Positions 15,702 to 23,327 of a stretch of DNA of 41,695 bases are shown here, one piece after another. The DNA comes from Catenulispora pinisilvae (lineage in GTDB: Bacteria > Actinomycetota > Actinomycetes > Streptomycetales > Catenulisporaceae). The stretch's first letter is position 1, and each line of letters begins with the position of its first letter. The stretch lies in NCBI RefSeq assembly GCF_015356865.1, contig NZ_JAAFZA010000076.1, forward strand, positions 1 through 41,695, in the 5' to 3' direction. The notes beneath the pieces are model-generated. The model worked only from the letters and a program-made list of their open reading frames with translations. It had not been told where the DNA came from and did not search any database. A program made the translations under genes and the position numbers.

Positions 15702-16240
15702 TGGGGCTGCGTGCTGATTACGTGGCCGAACGGACTTTGACGCGGATGATCAATGGTCTGCGATCCGCGCGCCTGCAGGCGGGGATCTCCCAGAACACGC
15801 TGTCATCCGGCTTGCCGGTGCGGGGCAGGGCGATTTCGGAGTGGGAGACCCGGGCGATAGAACCGACCCTGGGGCACCTGATCCTGTGGTCGCGCATGCT
15901 CGGCCGGCGCCTGGTGGTCATCGGCCGGGAGGGGGATCTGCGGATTGGTCCGGCGCGGCCGTGGCCCGGGGAGTCGTGGGAGATCTTCGAGCGCCGGCGG
16001 CTGGCCGTCCCGCTGCGGAATCGCAGGCTGGCCTTGGGGATGGGGCAGGGGGAACTGGGCCGGCTGGTCGGGGTCAGCCGGGACTCGATCCAGCGCTGGG
16101 AGCTGGTCCGGGTGCCGCCACGGCCGATCGCGCACGTCGTGTGGGCCCAACGACTCGGCTACACGCTGGACCTATGGCCCGAAGTGGCCATCGCCGAGCA
16201 GGCCAGGCGACTCCGGCGACCCGGGCCGGTGCTGGTTTAG
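15701..16240 (+). CDS. Tandem helix-turn-helix (XRE-XRE) regulator
   Basis: Protein of 179 residues with two XRE-like DNA-binding units. Unit 1, about residues 15-60: L-R-S-A-R-L-Q-A-G-I-S-Q-N-T-L and I-S-E-W-E-T-R-A. Unit 2, about residues 105-150: L-R-N-R-R-L-A-L-G-M-G-Q-G-E-L-G-R-L-V-G-V-S and I-Q-R-W-E-L-V. Between them lies a short strand-rich link (L-V-V-I-G-R-E-G). No separate dimerisation domain is visible, so one chain may bind a two-part site. The ATG at 15701 overlaps the stop of the extended ATPase frame. A diverged paralog follows at 16342. The function in the lanthipeptide locus is inferred as regulatory only from position. Confidence 0.75.
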   Translation: MGLRADYVAERTLTRMINGLRSARLQAGISQNTLSSGLPVRGRAISEWETRAIEPTLGHLILWSRMLGRRLVVIGREGDLRIGPARPWPGESWEIFERRRLAVPLRNRRLALGMGQGELGRLVGVSRDSIQRWELVRVPPRPIAHVVWAQRLGYTLDLWPEVAIAEQARRLRRPGPVLV

Positions 16241-16247
16241 CGGCCCG

Positions 16248-16264
16248 TCCTGCAAAAAGCAGGA
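16248..16264 (+). terminator. Short hairpin after tandem-HTH gene
   Basis: TCCTGC and GCAGGA pair around AAAAA, 8 bp after the stop of the tandem-HTH gene. It sits in an A/T-richer 100-bp gap before the second paralog, which probably has its own promoter there. A weak terminator is possible. Confidence 0.35.
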
Positions 16265-16341
16265 ATATTGCAATGCGTCTGGCTCGGCGTTTTATGCGCG
16301 TTGAAGCTTAGTGGAATCGGACATCAATAAAAGGGTGACTG

Positions 16342-16890
16342 GTGATGCTACGACCTGACGGAGTAGCGTGGCGGCGGTTCGCGGAGATCAAGGGTGAACT
16401 AAAGGCGGTTCGCCGGGGCGCTCGAATTTCTCGAGCGGCGCTGGTGCCCCGTCTGCCGGTTAGCGAGTCTGCGATGGCTGGTTGGGAGAACGGAATCGCG
16501 GATCCCACTTTGCTGCATTTGACGCAGTGGTCTGATGCGCTCGGCTTCTGTCTCGTGATTGTCGGCCCCGACGGCGTGGTTTTGCTGCCTGAGCCTCCGG
16601 GCCCGATGACAAATGAAGCTATGGATTCATTCAGGATGCGGCGATTGGCCGGACCGCTGAAAAGCCGTCGCGGGGGCTTGAGTCTAAGTCAAAAAGATCT
16701 TGGCTGGCATGTTGGCGTCAGCGGGGCTGCAATCTCGAATTGGGAGCTAGTCCGTGAGCCTCCGACATCGATCGCACAGATCGTTTGGGCACAGAAGTTG
16801 GAGTGCAACGTCTCTCTAATACCCAATCAGTTGACGCTATGCGAGACCGATGTCGTCCCCGACTCGCATCTGATTCTTCCGCCACGGTGA
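16342..16890 (+). CDS. Tandem helix-turn-helix regulator, second paralog
   Basis: Paralog of the preceding gene (182 residues): same two XRE-like units and link. Unit 1: L-K-A-V-R-R-G-A-R-I-S-R-A-A-L and M-A-G-W-E-N-G. Link: F-C-L-V-I-V-G-P-D-G-V-V. Unit 2: L-K-S-R-R-G-G-L-S-L-S-Q-K-D-L-G-W-H-V-G-V-S and I-S-N-W-E-L-V-R-E-P-P. Both copies share W-E-L-V-R followed by P-P. Base use is clearly less G/C-rich than in its neighbour, so it was not a recent duplication and may come from elsewhere. The start is GTG 16342 or the adjacent ATG 16345, with AAAAGGG before it. The lanC 3' remnant follows. Confidence 0.7.
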   Translation: MMLRPDGVAWRRFAEIKGELKAVRRGARISRAALVPRLPVSESAMAGWENGIADPTLLHLTQWSDALGFCLVIVGPDGVVLLPEPPGPMTNEAMDSFRMRRLAGPLKSRRGGLSLSQKDLGWHVGVSGAAISNWELVREPPTSIAQIVWAQKLECNVSLIPNQLTLCETDVVPDSHLILPPR

Positions 16891-16926
16891 GGTGCACTTG
16901 GCGTCTGTGGGCTCTCGGGAGCAGCT

Positions 16927-17020
16927 GTGACGGACTTCGTCGAAGCAGCTCTGGCCCTGCATCGCTTGAACAACGCCGTGGCCAACGTTTGGGCGCGCGC
17001 TGATCTACGGACCTACCACA
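16927..17020 (+). pseudogene. 3' remnant of a lanC gene
   Basis: The frame A-L-A-L-H-R-L-N-N-A-V-A-N-V-W-A-R-A matches the last codons of the intact LanC (A-L-A-L-H-R-L-S-N-A-P-A-T-A-W-T-R-A). Everything before these codons is missing. It directly precedes the methyltransferase gene, the position lanC should have. It is the protein-level view of repeat copy B. Confidence 0.65.
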
Positions 17021-17080
17021 CAGGGAGAACCCATGGAACCAACAACCTGGAAACACGCGACGGTAACGCTTGGCGCGTAC
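16951..17080 (+). repeat. Duplicated lanC/methyltransferase junction, copy B
   Basis: Partner of 14559-14694. Shared stretches include CTGGCC.TGCA.CGCTTGA, CA.GGGAGAACC.ATG and GGAAA.ACGCGACGGT/CGACCGTC-type codons for A-T-V-T-L-G-A. Copies A and B bracket about 2.3 kb holding the hypothetical gene, the ATPase and both tandem-HTH genes. Confidence 0.7.
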
Positions 17081-19114
17081 GGCCTGACCACAGCTACCGC
17101 CGAAGCGATGTCCGCAGCGCTGGAGTCAGCACTAGAGGACGGCCACCTCACCAACTTCCACTTCCTGCGCAAGGACGGCGGTATGCGGCTGCGCATGGCT
17201 GGCCCCAAGGCGGCTGACCGGCTGCCGTCAGTGCTGGACGCGCTGGCGGATCGGGGCCTGATCGCAGGGTGGACGCCGGGGGTCTACGAGCCCGAGGTGG
17301 AGGCGTTCGGAGGCCCGGCGGGCATGAACGCCGCTCACCACCTGTTTTGCGCAGACAGCCGGGCTGTCCTGATGAGCCTTGCAGCAGGGCAGGCCGAGGG
17401 GCCCGGAGCGCGAGAGGCTGCCGTGCTCCTGCTGTCCACCTTGCTGCGCGGTGCGCGCTTGGACTGGTTCGAGATTGGCGACGTATGGGCGCGGATCGCT
17501 GCTGAGCGACAGCTGGTCGATGCCGTGCCGGAAGGCGCGCGGTTGGCGCGGGAATGCGCCGCGATGCAGGCCCTGATGCAAGTCGATGCCACACAGGTAG
17601 AGGCCGGGCCCGGTTGGGAAGCGCGGGTCCAGGCGTTCGCCGAGGCCGGGGCTCGCGTGCGTGCTCTTGCCGACGACGGAACGCTGAGCCGAGGCCAAAC
17701 GCAGGAGGTCGGGCTGCGTGCGGTCCTGGCTCACCATGCGATCTTCGCCCTCAACCGGGCTGGCCTGACCGGTATGCAGCAGGCGGAGCTGGCGCTCCTG
17801 GCCAAGACCGTTGTGTTCTCGCCACCGTCCGACGTGTCAGGCCCCGAAGCCGACGCTTCGGCCATTAGCCTCGTCCAGATGGAGTCCACCGTCATCCCCG
17901 CCGCTGCCCGCGGAGCCTCTGAACTGCGCGCCGTTCTGGTCCAGCATCTTACGGACTCGGACGTCCTGTCCGATCCTCGCATTATCGAGGCGTTCCTGGC
18001 CGTCGAGCGTGACAAGTTCCTGCCCGGCGTCGACCTCGCCACCGCCTACGCTGACGACGCTGTCACCGTCAAGACTGCCGACACCGGCATCGTCATCTCC
18101 GCCATCTCCCAGCCCACCATCGTGGCGACCATGCTCCAGCAGCTCGACGTGCAGCCCGGGGAGAAAATCCTGGAAGCGGGCGCGGCCACCGGCTACAACG
18201 CCGCACTGATCGGAAATCTGGTCGGGCCTGGCGGGCAAGTGTGGACGATCGATGTAGACCAGGACCTTATCGATGGCGCGAATGCACACCTAGCCGCCGC
18301 AGGGGTCGGCAATGTGACCGCGGTGCTAGGCGACGGAGGTGCGGGCCTTCCCGAACACGGCCCCTACGACAGGATCATCTTCACCGTCGGCGCGGGCGAC
18401 GTGCCGGCTGCGGTCCTGGATCAGCTCGCCCCTGGGGGACGCCTCGTCATCCCCGTGCGGATCCGCGGGGGTGTGTCCCGAGCGATCGCATTGCAGCGCG
18501 ACGGCGACCACTGGGTGTCGGTGTCCTCGGAGATGGCCACGTTCATGCCGCTGCGCCAGGGCATCGCCGACGACGAGCGGGTCATCACGGCCCTGAGCGA
18601 AGACGGGGGCGTGACCCTGCACACCTACGCTGAGCAGAACGTGGACACCGACGGGATCGCCAATGCGCTGTGCTTTCCGGGGCACGAGGTGTTCACAGGC
18701 GTGAAGTTCCGCAAGGGCACGACCTGGGAGTGGCTGAACCTGTGGCTGACGTGCGCCCTTCCTAGCGGCATCTCCCGCATGCCGTCGTCCGGCCCTCTGG
18801 TCGAGTCCGGGAAGATCCGCCCGCAGTTCCCGTGGGGCTCGATGGCCGCCGTCGAGGCCGACACCATCGCCTACCTGACCATGCACGAAGGTCAGGACGA
18901 GGCCGGGCGCTTTTGGGAGGCCGCAGTCATCGGCCACGGCCCGAACGGCGCCGTGCTGGCCGAGGCCACGGGCGAGCAGATCCGGGCTTGGAGCGACGGA
19001 CACCGCGACACCGTTCCTACGTTCCACGTAGTCACCGGCCCCGCCCGCGACGCGCTTCGCGGCCGCTTCACCGTCGACAAGCCTTGCGGCCGGATCGCCC
19101 TGGACTGGGCCTGA
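17033..19114 (+). CDS. FxLD-system fusion: SpaB-C elimination domain plus PCMT-like methyltransferase
   Basis: Protein of 693 residues. Residues 1 to about 255 are the SpaB C-terminal type domain (F-H-F-L-R-K-D-G-G-M-R-L-R, G-V-Y-E-P-E-V-E-A-F-G-G, H-H-L-F-C-A-D-S, L-D-W-F-E-I-G-D-V-W), which supplies the glutamate elimination step that the local LanB lacks. From about 300 a protein-isoaspartate methyltransferase-like domain follows: D-K-F-L-P-G-V, I-S-Q-P-T-I-V-A-T-M-L, SAM motif I-L-E-A-G-A-A-T-G-Y-N-A at 379-390, then L-A-P-G-G-R-L-V-I-P-V. Such enzymes methylate the modified peptide in FxLD systems. The C-terminal 150 residues are family-specific. The ATG has GGGAGAACC before it. The next gene starts 1 bp after its stop. 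Confidence 0.9.
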   Translation: MEPTTWKHATVTLGAYGLTTATAEAMSAALESALEDGHLTNFHFLRKDGGMRLRMAGPKAADRLPSVLDALADRGLIAGWTPGVYEPEVEAFGGPAGMNAAHHLFCADSRAVLMSLAAGQAEGPGAREAAVLLLSTLLRGARLDWFEIGDVWARIAAERQLVDAVPEGARLARECAAMQALMQVDATQVEAGPGWEARVQAFAEAGARVRALADDGTLSRGQTQEVGLRAVLAHHAIFALNRAGLTGMQQAELALLAKTVVFSPPSDVSGPEADASAISLVQMESTVIPAAARGASELRAVLVQHLTDSDVLSDPRIIEAFLAVERDKFLPGVDLATAYADDAVTVKTADTGIVISAISQPTIVATMLQQLDVQPGEKILEAGAATGYNAALIGNLVGPGGQVWTIDVDQDLIDGANAHLAAAGVGNVTAVLGDGGAGLPEHGPYDRIIFTVGAGDVPAAVLDQLAPGGRLVIPVRIRGGVSRAIALQRDGDHWVSVSSEMATFMPLRQGIADDERVITALSEDGGVTLHTYAEQNVDTDGIANALCFPGHEVFTGVKFRKGTTWEWLNLWLTCALPSGISRMPSSGPLVESGKIRPQFPWGSMAAVEADTIAYLTMHEGQDEAGRFWEAAVIGHGPNGAVLAEATGEQIRAWSDGHRDTVPTFHVVTGPARDALRGRFTVDKPCGRIALDWA

Positions 19115-19115
19115 C

Positions 19116-20219
19116 ATGCCGGTCGATGCGATAGCGCGGCGATTCCCGTTGGTGAGCCGGGTCAAGCCCCCGGGTCGGCCGCTGACCGCCCGCGTCGCGG
19201 CTCTTGGACGGACCCAGCTGGAATCGGCACGGGATGACCACTACCAGCAGGTCGCGCTCGCCTCAGAGGTTTTCAACATCGCCGCACTCATTGCCTCCGA
19301 CTGCGGCATGTCCCAAGAGGCCCGCGACCTGTGCTGGCGTCAGCACGCGGTGTTCAACGCGGCCAGGCCGCTGAGTCCGCAGCTGGCCAAGCTGGCGCTT
19401 CAACCGGTGTTGAACATCCCCCGGCAGATGATCCGCGACGGCGACGGGGCCGGCGCGTACGGCGTTTTGCTAGAGCTGCTTCGCGCCGCGCAGGAGCGCC
19501 GACAAGCCGATGTCGTCGGGTACCGGATCGACATGGCTGACGTCACCCGCGACCAGGCGGACCACCGCGCGGTCTGTACGCAGCTGTGGGCCGCGCTCGG
19601 AGCGGACGGAAGCCGGGCCCTGGCACAGGCCGGGCGGTGGAGCGAGGCTGCGGCTGCGCTTTCCGCGCACAAGTTGGTCGGCAACAGGCTGCTGGACGGC
19701 CGCCAGATCGCCGTCATATCGCTGCTGGAACGAGGTCTTGCCGAGCAGGCCGCCGCGATGGTCGACGCCAGCGCTACCACCGAGTCCTGGGAGAAGACGG
19801 CCGCGGCAGTTTTGCGGGCCTACTGTGCCACGTGGACTTCCGAAGGCGATCGGCATCTCGAGGTCGCCGTGGGCGAGGCGCTGACGCTCGTAGAGATTGA
19901 CGAGCCCACGACCGTGGTGTTCCGCGTACGCGTCGGCCTCACCGCGCTCGACATCGCCCAGGGCCGATCCCCGCTGGCACCGCGGCTCCAGGCCGCCGTC
20001 ATCGCCGCCGCCTGCACCGACGCGTACGCAGCACGGGAGGTCCTCGCCCACGAGTCGAGCCGCAAGGCAATGACCGCCCAAGACAGCAGTGTATTGACTT
20101 CAATTGCAGATGCCGCCGGGTTCGGACGCGGTTTGATGCCTGACCAGATGAGGCAGGTGATGGCGCGCGTCGCTTCGGCCGAAACCGATCTACGTGCCCT
20201 TCTGGCTAAGCGCGAGTGA
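19116..20219 (+). CDS. Helical protein of the lanthipeptide operon, unknown function
   Basis: Soluble protein of 367 residues, nearly all helical with TPR-like spacing (Q-V-A-L-A-S-E-V-F-N-I-A-A-L, Y-G-V-L-L-E-L-L-R-A-A-Q-E-R). The ATG lies 1 bp after the methyltransferase stop, so translation is coupled, and proteins of this kind commonly end FxLD loci. Several Trp/Cys near residue 70 (D-L-C-W-R-Q-H) are notable. A scaffold or regulatory role would fit, but I cannot identify the family. A strong hairpin 48 bp downstream ends the operon. Confidence 0.6.
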   Translation: MPVDAIARRFPLVSRVKPPGRPLTARVAALGRTQLESARDDHYQQVALASEVFNIAALIASDCGMSQEARDLCWRQHAVFNAARPLSPQLAKLALQPVLNIPRQMIRDGDGAGAYGVLLELLRAAQERRQADVVGYRIDMADVTRDQADHRAVCTQLWAALGADGSRALAQAGRWSEAAAALSAHKLVGNRLLDGRQIAVISLLERGLAEQAAAMVDASATTESWEKTAAAVLRAYCATWTSEGDRHLEVAVGEALTLVEIDEPTTVVFRVRVGLTALDIAQGRSPLAPRLQAAVIAAACTDAYAAREVLAHESSRKAMTAQDSSVLTSIADAAGFGRGLMPDQMRQVMARVASAETDLRALLAKRE

Positions 20220-20266
20220 CTATCGCGCTTGTGATCGAAGATGCGGTATTTCGTTACCTTTCACGC

Positions 20267-20291
20267 CGGTCGGCGAATTTTCTGCCGACCG
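20267..20291 (+). terminator. Hairpin at the end of the lanthipeptide operon
   Basis: CGGTCGGC (20267-20274) pairs perfectly with GCCGACCG (20284-20291) around a 9-nt loop GAATTTTCT. It lies between the last lanthipeptide gene and the Tad cluster, where a transcription end is needed. Confidence 0.7.
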
Positions 20292-20394
20292 ACGCCGTGA
20301 TCTGCGTGTCAATCCGCTGAATCAGCCCGCGCGTGGACTGAAATGGCACCTGGGCGGCGTCGCATTCGCGGCGACAGTAGTGAGAGGTCACGGG

Positions 20395-20937
20395 ATGAAT
20401 CGGGCAGCCAGGGCGGCAATGGCCGTCGCAGCGCTCGTCAGTGCCGCCGTAACGGGCTGCGGAACGTCGACGAAGCCCTCCTCGCTGCCTCAGACGCCGT
20501 CCACGGCAGCCCAGGCGACGAGCCAGGATCCTGCGGGCGCTGCTGTAGTCGCCGCCTATGACGGCATGTGGAGCGACTACGAGACAGACGCGCTGACCTC
20601 GAACTGGCAGAATCCTGTGTCCGCGAACCACGCGACAGGGCAGGCGCTCCTGACGATCAGCAACACGCTGGCAGTCAATGGCCATCACGGATGGATCGTG
20701 AAGGGGATGCCCGTCCTCCACCCTGCGGTGAAGAGCCTTGCTCCGACATCGAATCCGAGTACTGCAGATGTGGTCGACTGCGACGACTTATCTCACTTTC
20801 TGAAGTATGTAGCGGCGACTGGCGCACTTCAGGATTCGACTCCAGGCGGATGGCATCTCGTCCAAGCAGGCCTCGTCCTCAAGGACGGCGTGTGGAAGGT
20901 GTCCACGTTGGCCATGGGACAGGCGGGGTCGTGCTGA
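20395..20937 (+). CDS. Putative lipoprotein at the head of the Tad cluster
   Basis: From ATG 20395 the protein has 180 residues. Residues 1-21 are a signal peptide ending in a lipobox A-V-T-G-C, with lipidation expected at Cys22; a Ser/Thr/Pro-rich tether follows, then a globular part (A-A-Y-D-G-M-W-S-D-Y). The longer frame from 20194 has no signal peptide and no ribosome site. The last residues are G-S-C. Family not recognised. Its TGA overlaps the next gene's start region, and the same layout (lipoprotein, secreted protein, cpaB-like) opens Tad clusters in actinomycetes, so a role at the outer face of the pilus machine is likely. Confidence 0.7.
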   Translation: MNRAARAAMAVAALVSAAVTGCGTSTKPSSLPQTPSTAAQATSQDPAGAAVVAAYDGMWSDYETDALTSNWQNPVSANHATGQALLTISNTLAVNGHHGWIVKGMPVLHPAVKSLAPTSNPSTADVVDCDDLSHFLKYVAATGALQDSTPGGWHLVQAGLVLKDGVWKVSTLAMGQAGSC

Positions 20938-21830
20938 GGAGCGCGGTGGTAGGCGCCGTGGTGGCTATGTCGCTGCCGGCAGGTGCGACGTGCGCATGGG
21001 CTGCCGACGGTGGCTTCGACTCTCCAACGGCGCCGCAAGTCAAGGTGAAGACGGGCTGCGAGCACCAGGTGACGCCGACCTGCCTGGTCGACCTCCAAAC
21101 GTCACGACCGGCTTCTAACGCTTCACGTGCTGAACATGCAGTGCCGCCTCACCCCGCAGCCCCGCCAACGTGCCACTACGAGCCGGAATTCACGTACAGC
21201 ACGTCCGCAGCGGTTCAGTCCGCTGGTGGTCCGAGCCAGATGGCGGTGCGAGACGAGGTCTGCCAGTCAGGCGCGCAGGTGGTGGGACCGCCGCTGAGTT
21301 TCACGCCGGTCGCGCCGCCATCAACTGCCGTGAACGTTCGTGCCCTCATCGATCAGGCGTCGAAGGGGATGAACATCCCGGTGCCACAGCCGGGTCTGTC
21401 TCCGGCGGCTGATGCGACGCAGTTCGTGGGGCTGAGTTTGTGGACCTGGAGTCCGGCATCGGCGTGGGTCCCGAAGTCTGTGACGGTGTCGGCGGGCGGT
21501 GTGTCGTTGACGATGACGGCGACGCCGGTGTTCTCGGTGTGGTCGATGGGCGACGGCGGGTCGATGACGTGCCAAGGGCCGGGGACGCCATATCCGTCGG
21601 CGACGTCGGGGAAGCCGCCCCGGCGATCACCGGATTGTGGCTATACCTACGCCCGTGCCTCTGCTTCCGAGCCGGGTGGCGCGTTCCCGGTGTCGGTGAC
21701 GACCCATTGGAAGGTGGTCTGGTCGACCACGACTGGGTTATCGGGTTCCGAGCCGGATCTGACCTCTTCCGCTTCGCTGGGGCTTCGTGTCTCGGAGATC
21801 CAGGCCTTGGTCACTGACGTGCGTCCCTGA
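20931..21830 (+). CDS. Secreted protein of the Tad cluster
   Basis: GTG at 20931 overlaps the end of the lipoprotein gene. The product (299 residues) begins with a signal peptide (L-R-S-A-V-V-G-A-V-V-A-M-S-L-P-A-G-A then C-A-W-A-A). The mature part has several cysteines (T-G-C-E-H, P-T-C-L-V, P-T-C-H-Y, E-V-C-Q-S, M-T-C-Q-G, P-D-C-G-Y), which suggests disulfides, and strand-rich segments (L-W-T-W-S-P-A-S-A-W-V). Similar secreted proteins of unknown function sit beside actinobacterial Tad loci. A long frame starting at 20568 is not supported. Confidence 0.7.
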   Translation: MLRSAVVGAVVAMSLPAGATCAWAADGGFDSPTAPQVKVKTGCEHQVTPTCLVDLQTSRPASNASRAEHAVPPHPAAPPTCHYEPEFTYSTSAAVQSAGGPSQMAVRDEVCQSGAQVVGPPLSFTPVAPPSTAVNVRALIDQASKGMNIPVPQPGLSPAADATQFVGLSLWTWSPASAWVPKSVTVSAGGVSLTMTATPVFSVWSMGDGGSMTCQGPGTPYPSATSGKPPRRSPDCGYTYARASASEPGGAFPVSVTTHWKVVWSTTTGLSGSEPDLTSSASLGLRVSEIQALVTDVRP

Positions 21831-21889
21831 TCTGGTCCCTCCTGGTTCCCACTTCATCTGCCTACTGATTCCTGTTGCGAGGTTGTCTC

Positions 21890-22570
21890 GTGGTTCGCTT
21901 GTCGCTTTCCTCTCGGGCCTCGCGGCGGGTTCCTGCCGCCCGTGCCTCCTCTGCATCTTCCGTCAGCGCGGCGCCGGCCGTGGCCACGCGTCGTTTGCGT
22001 GCGCTGCCTTACGCGGCGGCTGGTTCGGTGCTGGTTGTCGGGGCGGTGGTGGTGTTGTCGGTGGCGTTCGTGAAGGTCGGCGGGCGGGTGCCGGTGCTGG
22101 TGGTGGCGCGTCCAGTACAGGTCGGGCAGGCGATCGGCACGGACGACCTGAAGGTTGTGGACATCGCTCCGGGGACGCTGGATGCGGTGGTGTCGGCTGA
22201 TGACGAGGCGCATGTGGTGGGGCAGCCGGCGGCGTTGCCGTTGGTGGCGGGTCAAGTACTGACGCGGTCGTTGATTGGAGCGGGGACGTTTCCGCCCCCT
22301 GGCTTCGCGGTGGCGACGGCGGATTTGAAGGCCGGGTCGTTCCCGCCGCATCTGGTGGCGGGCGGTCACGTGGAGGTGGTGGCCCCGGCATCGACGGCTG
22401 GCGCGCCTGCACAGGTGGTGGCTGGGTCCGCGACGGTTACTGAGGTCTCCGCGCCGAGCGACCAGGGCGATGTGGTGGTGAGCGTCCTGGCGGATGCAGA
22501 TTCGGCCAAGGCGGTCGGGTCTGCGCAGGCCGGCACGCTGTCGTTGGTGTTGCTGCCGGTGGGGGGTTGA
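21890..22570 (+). CDS. SAF-domain protein, CpaB/RcpC-like
   Basis: About 226 residues. A basic N-terminus (many Arg) precedes one membrane segment (S-V-L-V-V-G-A-V-V-V-L-S-V-A-F-V), then a SAF domain (V-L-V-V-A-R-P-V-Q-V-G-Q-A-I-G-T-D-D-L) and an RcpC-like second part (V-A-T-A-D-L-K-A-G-S, V-V-V-S-V-L-A-D). CpaB/RcpC proteins work in periplasmic or cell-wall steps of Flp pilus assembly. The GTG at 21890 has GAGG upstream; TTG 21875 is an alternative. It lies directly before the TadZ-like gene, 7 bp apart. Confidence 0.8.
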   Translation: MVRLSLSSRASRRVPAARASSASSVSAAPAVATRRLRALPYAAAGSVLVVGAVVVLSVAFVKVGGRVPVLVVARPVQVGQAIGTDDLKVVDIAPGTLDAVVSADDEAHVVGQPAALPLVAGQVLTRSLIGAGTFPPPGFAVATADLKAGSFPPHLVAGGHVEVVAPASTAGAPAQVVAGSATVTEVSAPSDQGDVVVSVLADADSAKAVGSAQAGTLSLVLLPVGG

Positions 22571-22577
22571 GGCGCCC

Positions 22578-23327
22578 GTGCTGGTCGGTCTGTGTTCGTT
22601 GAAGTCGTCGCCGGGGGTGACTACGACCACCTTGACGCTGGCAGGGGCCTGGCCTTCCGGCGGTTCTCGGCCGGTGGTGGTCGAGTTGGACGCCTGCGGT
22701 GGGGATGTGGCCTGGCGCTTCGGTCTGGCGTCAGAACCGGGGCTGCGGTCTTTGGCCGTCGCATCTCGGTTGCGTCCGGACCCGGGGCTGCTGGCCGCGC
22801 ATGCCCAGCCGGTCGGCGCAGCCGGGGTGCCGGTGGTAGTCGCCCCTGTGGGGCGAGATGCGGCGCGGCATGCCGTGGCGTCGTTGGCGCCGCTTCTCGA
22901 TGTCCTGGGCGGGGCGCCGGAGCCTGTGCTGGTGGATTTCGGCGCGGTCGATCTGAAGGACGCTGACACGCGGAGCCTTTTGGCGGCCCTGGCGGCGTTG
23001 GTGGTGGTAGCGCGTGCTGTGCCGGAGCAGATCGCCAGGGTTCAGGCCGTGACGGAGGATCTGCTGCGTGTGCATCCCGGGGCGAAGGCGGTGCTGGTTG
23101 GTGATGTCGGATGCCGGGAGGCCGCCGGGATGCTCGGGATGCCGGTGGCGGGTGTGCTGCCCCTGATCGACCCGGATGCCGGTTTGCTGGCGCGGCTGCG
23201 CGGTCTGCGTTCGCGTAGGGCGTTCGAGTTGGCGGCGGCGCGGCTGGCCGCAGGGCTGTCGGCCGGCATCGCGTCGCTCGGTTCGGCGTGTGAGGCGGCA
23301 GGGGAATCTGCGGAGGTGTCACGGTGA
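22578..23327 (+). CDS. TadZ/CpaE-like protein with degenerate Walker A
   Basis: MinD/ParA-type fold, 249 residues, from GTG 22578. In Tad systems TadZ places the pilus machine in the cell. The start L-V-G-L-C-S-L-K-S-S-P-G-V-T-T-T-T-L is at the place of the P loop, but the signature lysines are absent (canonical K-G-G-x-G-K-T), so ATP binding is doubtful. Later landmarks fit: V-V-V-E-L-D-A-C-G-G-D (switch I/Walker A' region) and P-V-L-V-D-F-G (Walker B-like). The C-terminal part carries a basic helix (L-R-G-L-R-S-R-R-A). The stop overlaps the tadA start (TGATG). Confidence 0.78.
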   Translation: MLVGLCSLKSSPGVTTTTLTLAGAWPSGGSRPVVVELDACGGDVAWRFGLASEPGLRSLAVASRLRPDPGLLAAHAQPVGAAGVPVVVAPVGRDAARHAVASLAPLLDVLGGAPEPVLVDFGAVDLKDADTRSLLAALAALVVVARAVPEQIARVQAVTEDLLRVHPGAKAVLVGDVGCREAAGMLGMPVAGVLPLIDPDAGLLARLRGLRSRRAFELAAARLAAGLSAGIASLGSACEAAGESAEVSR

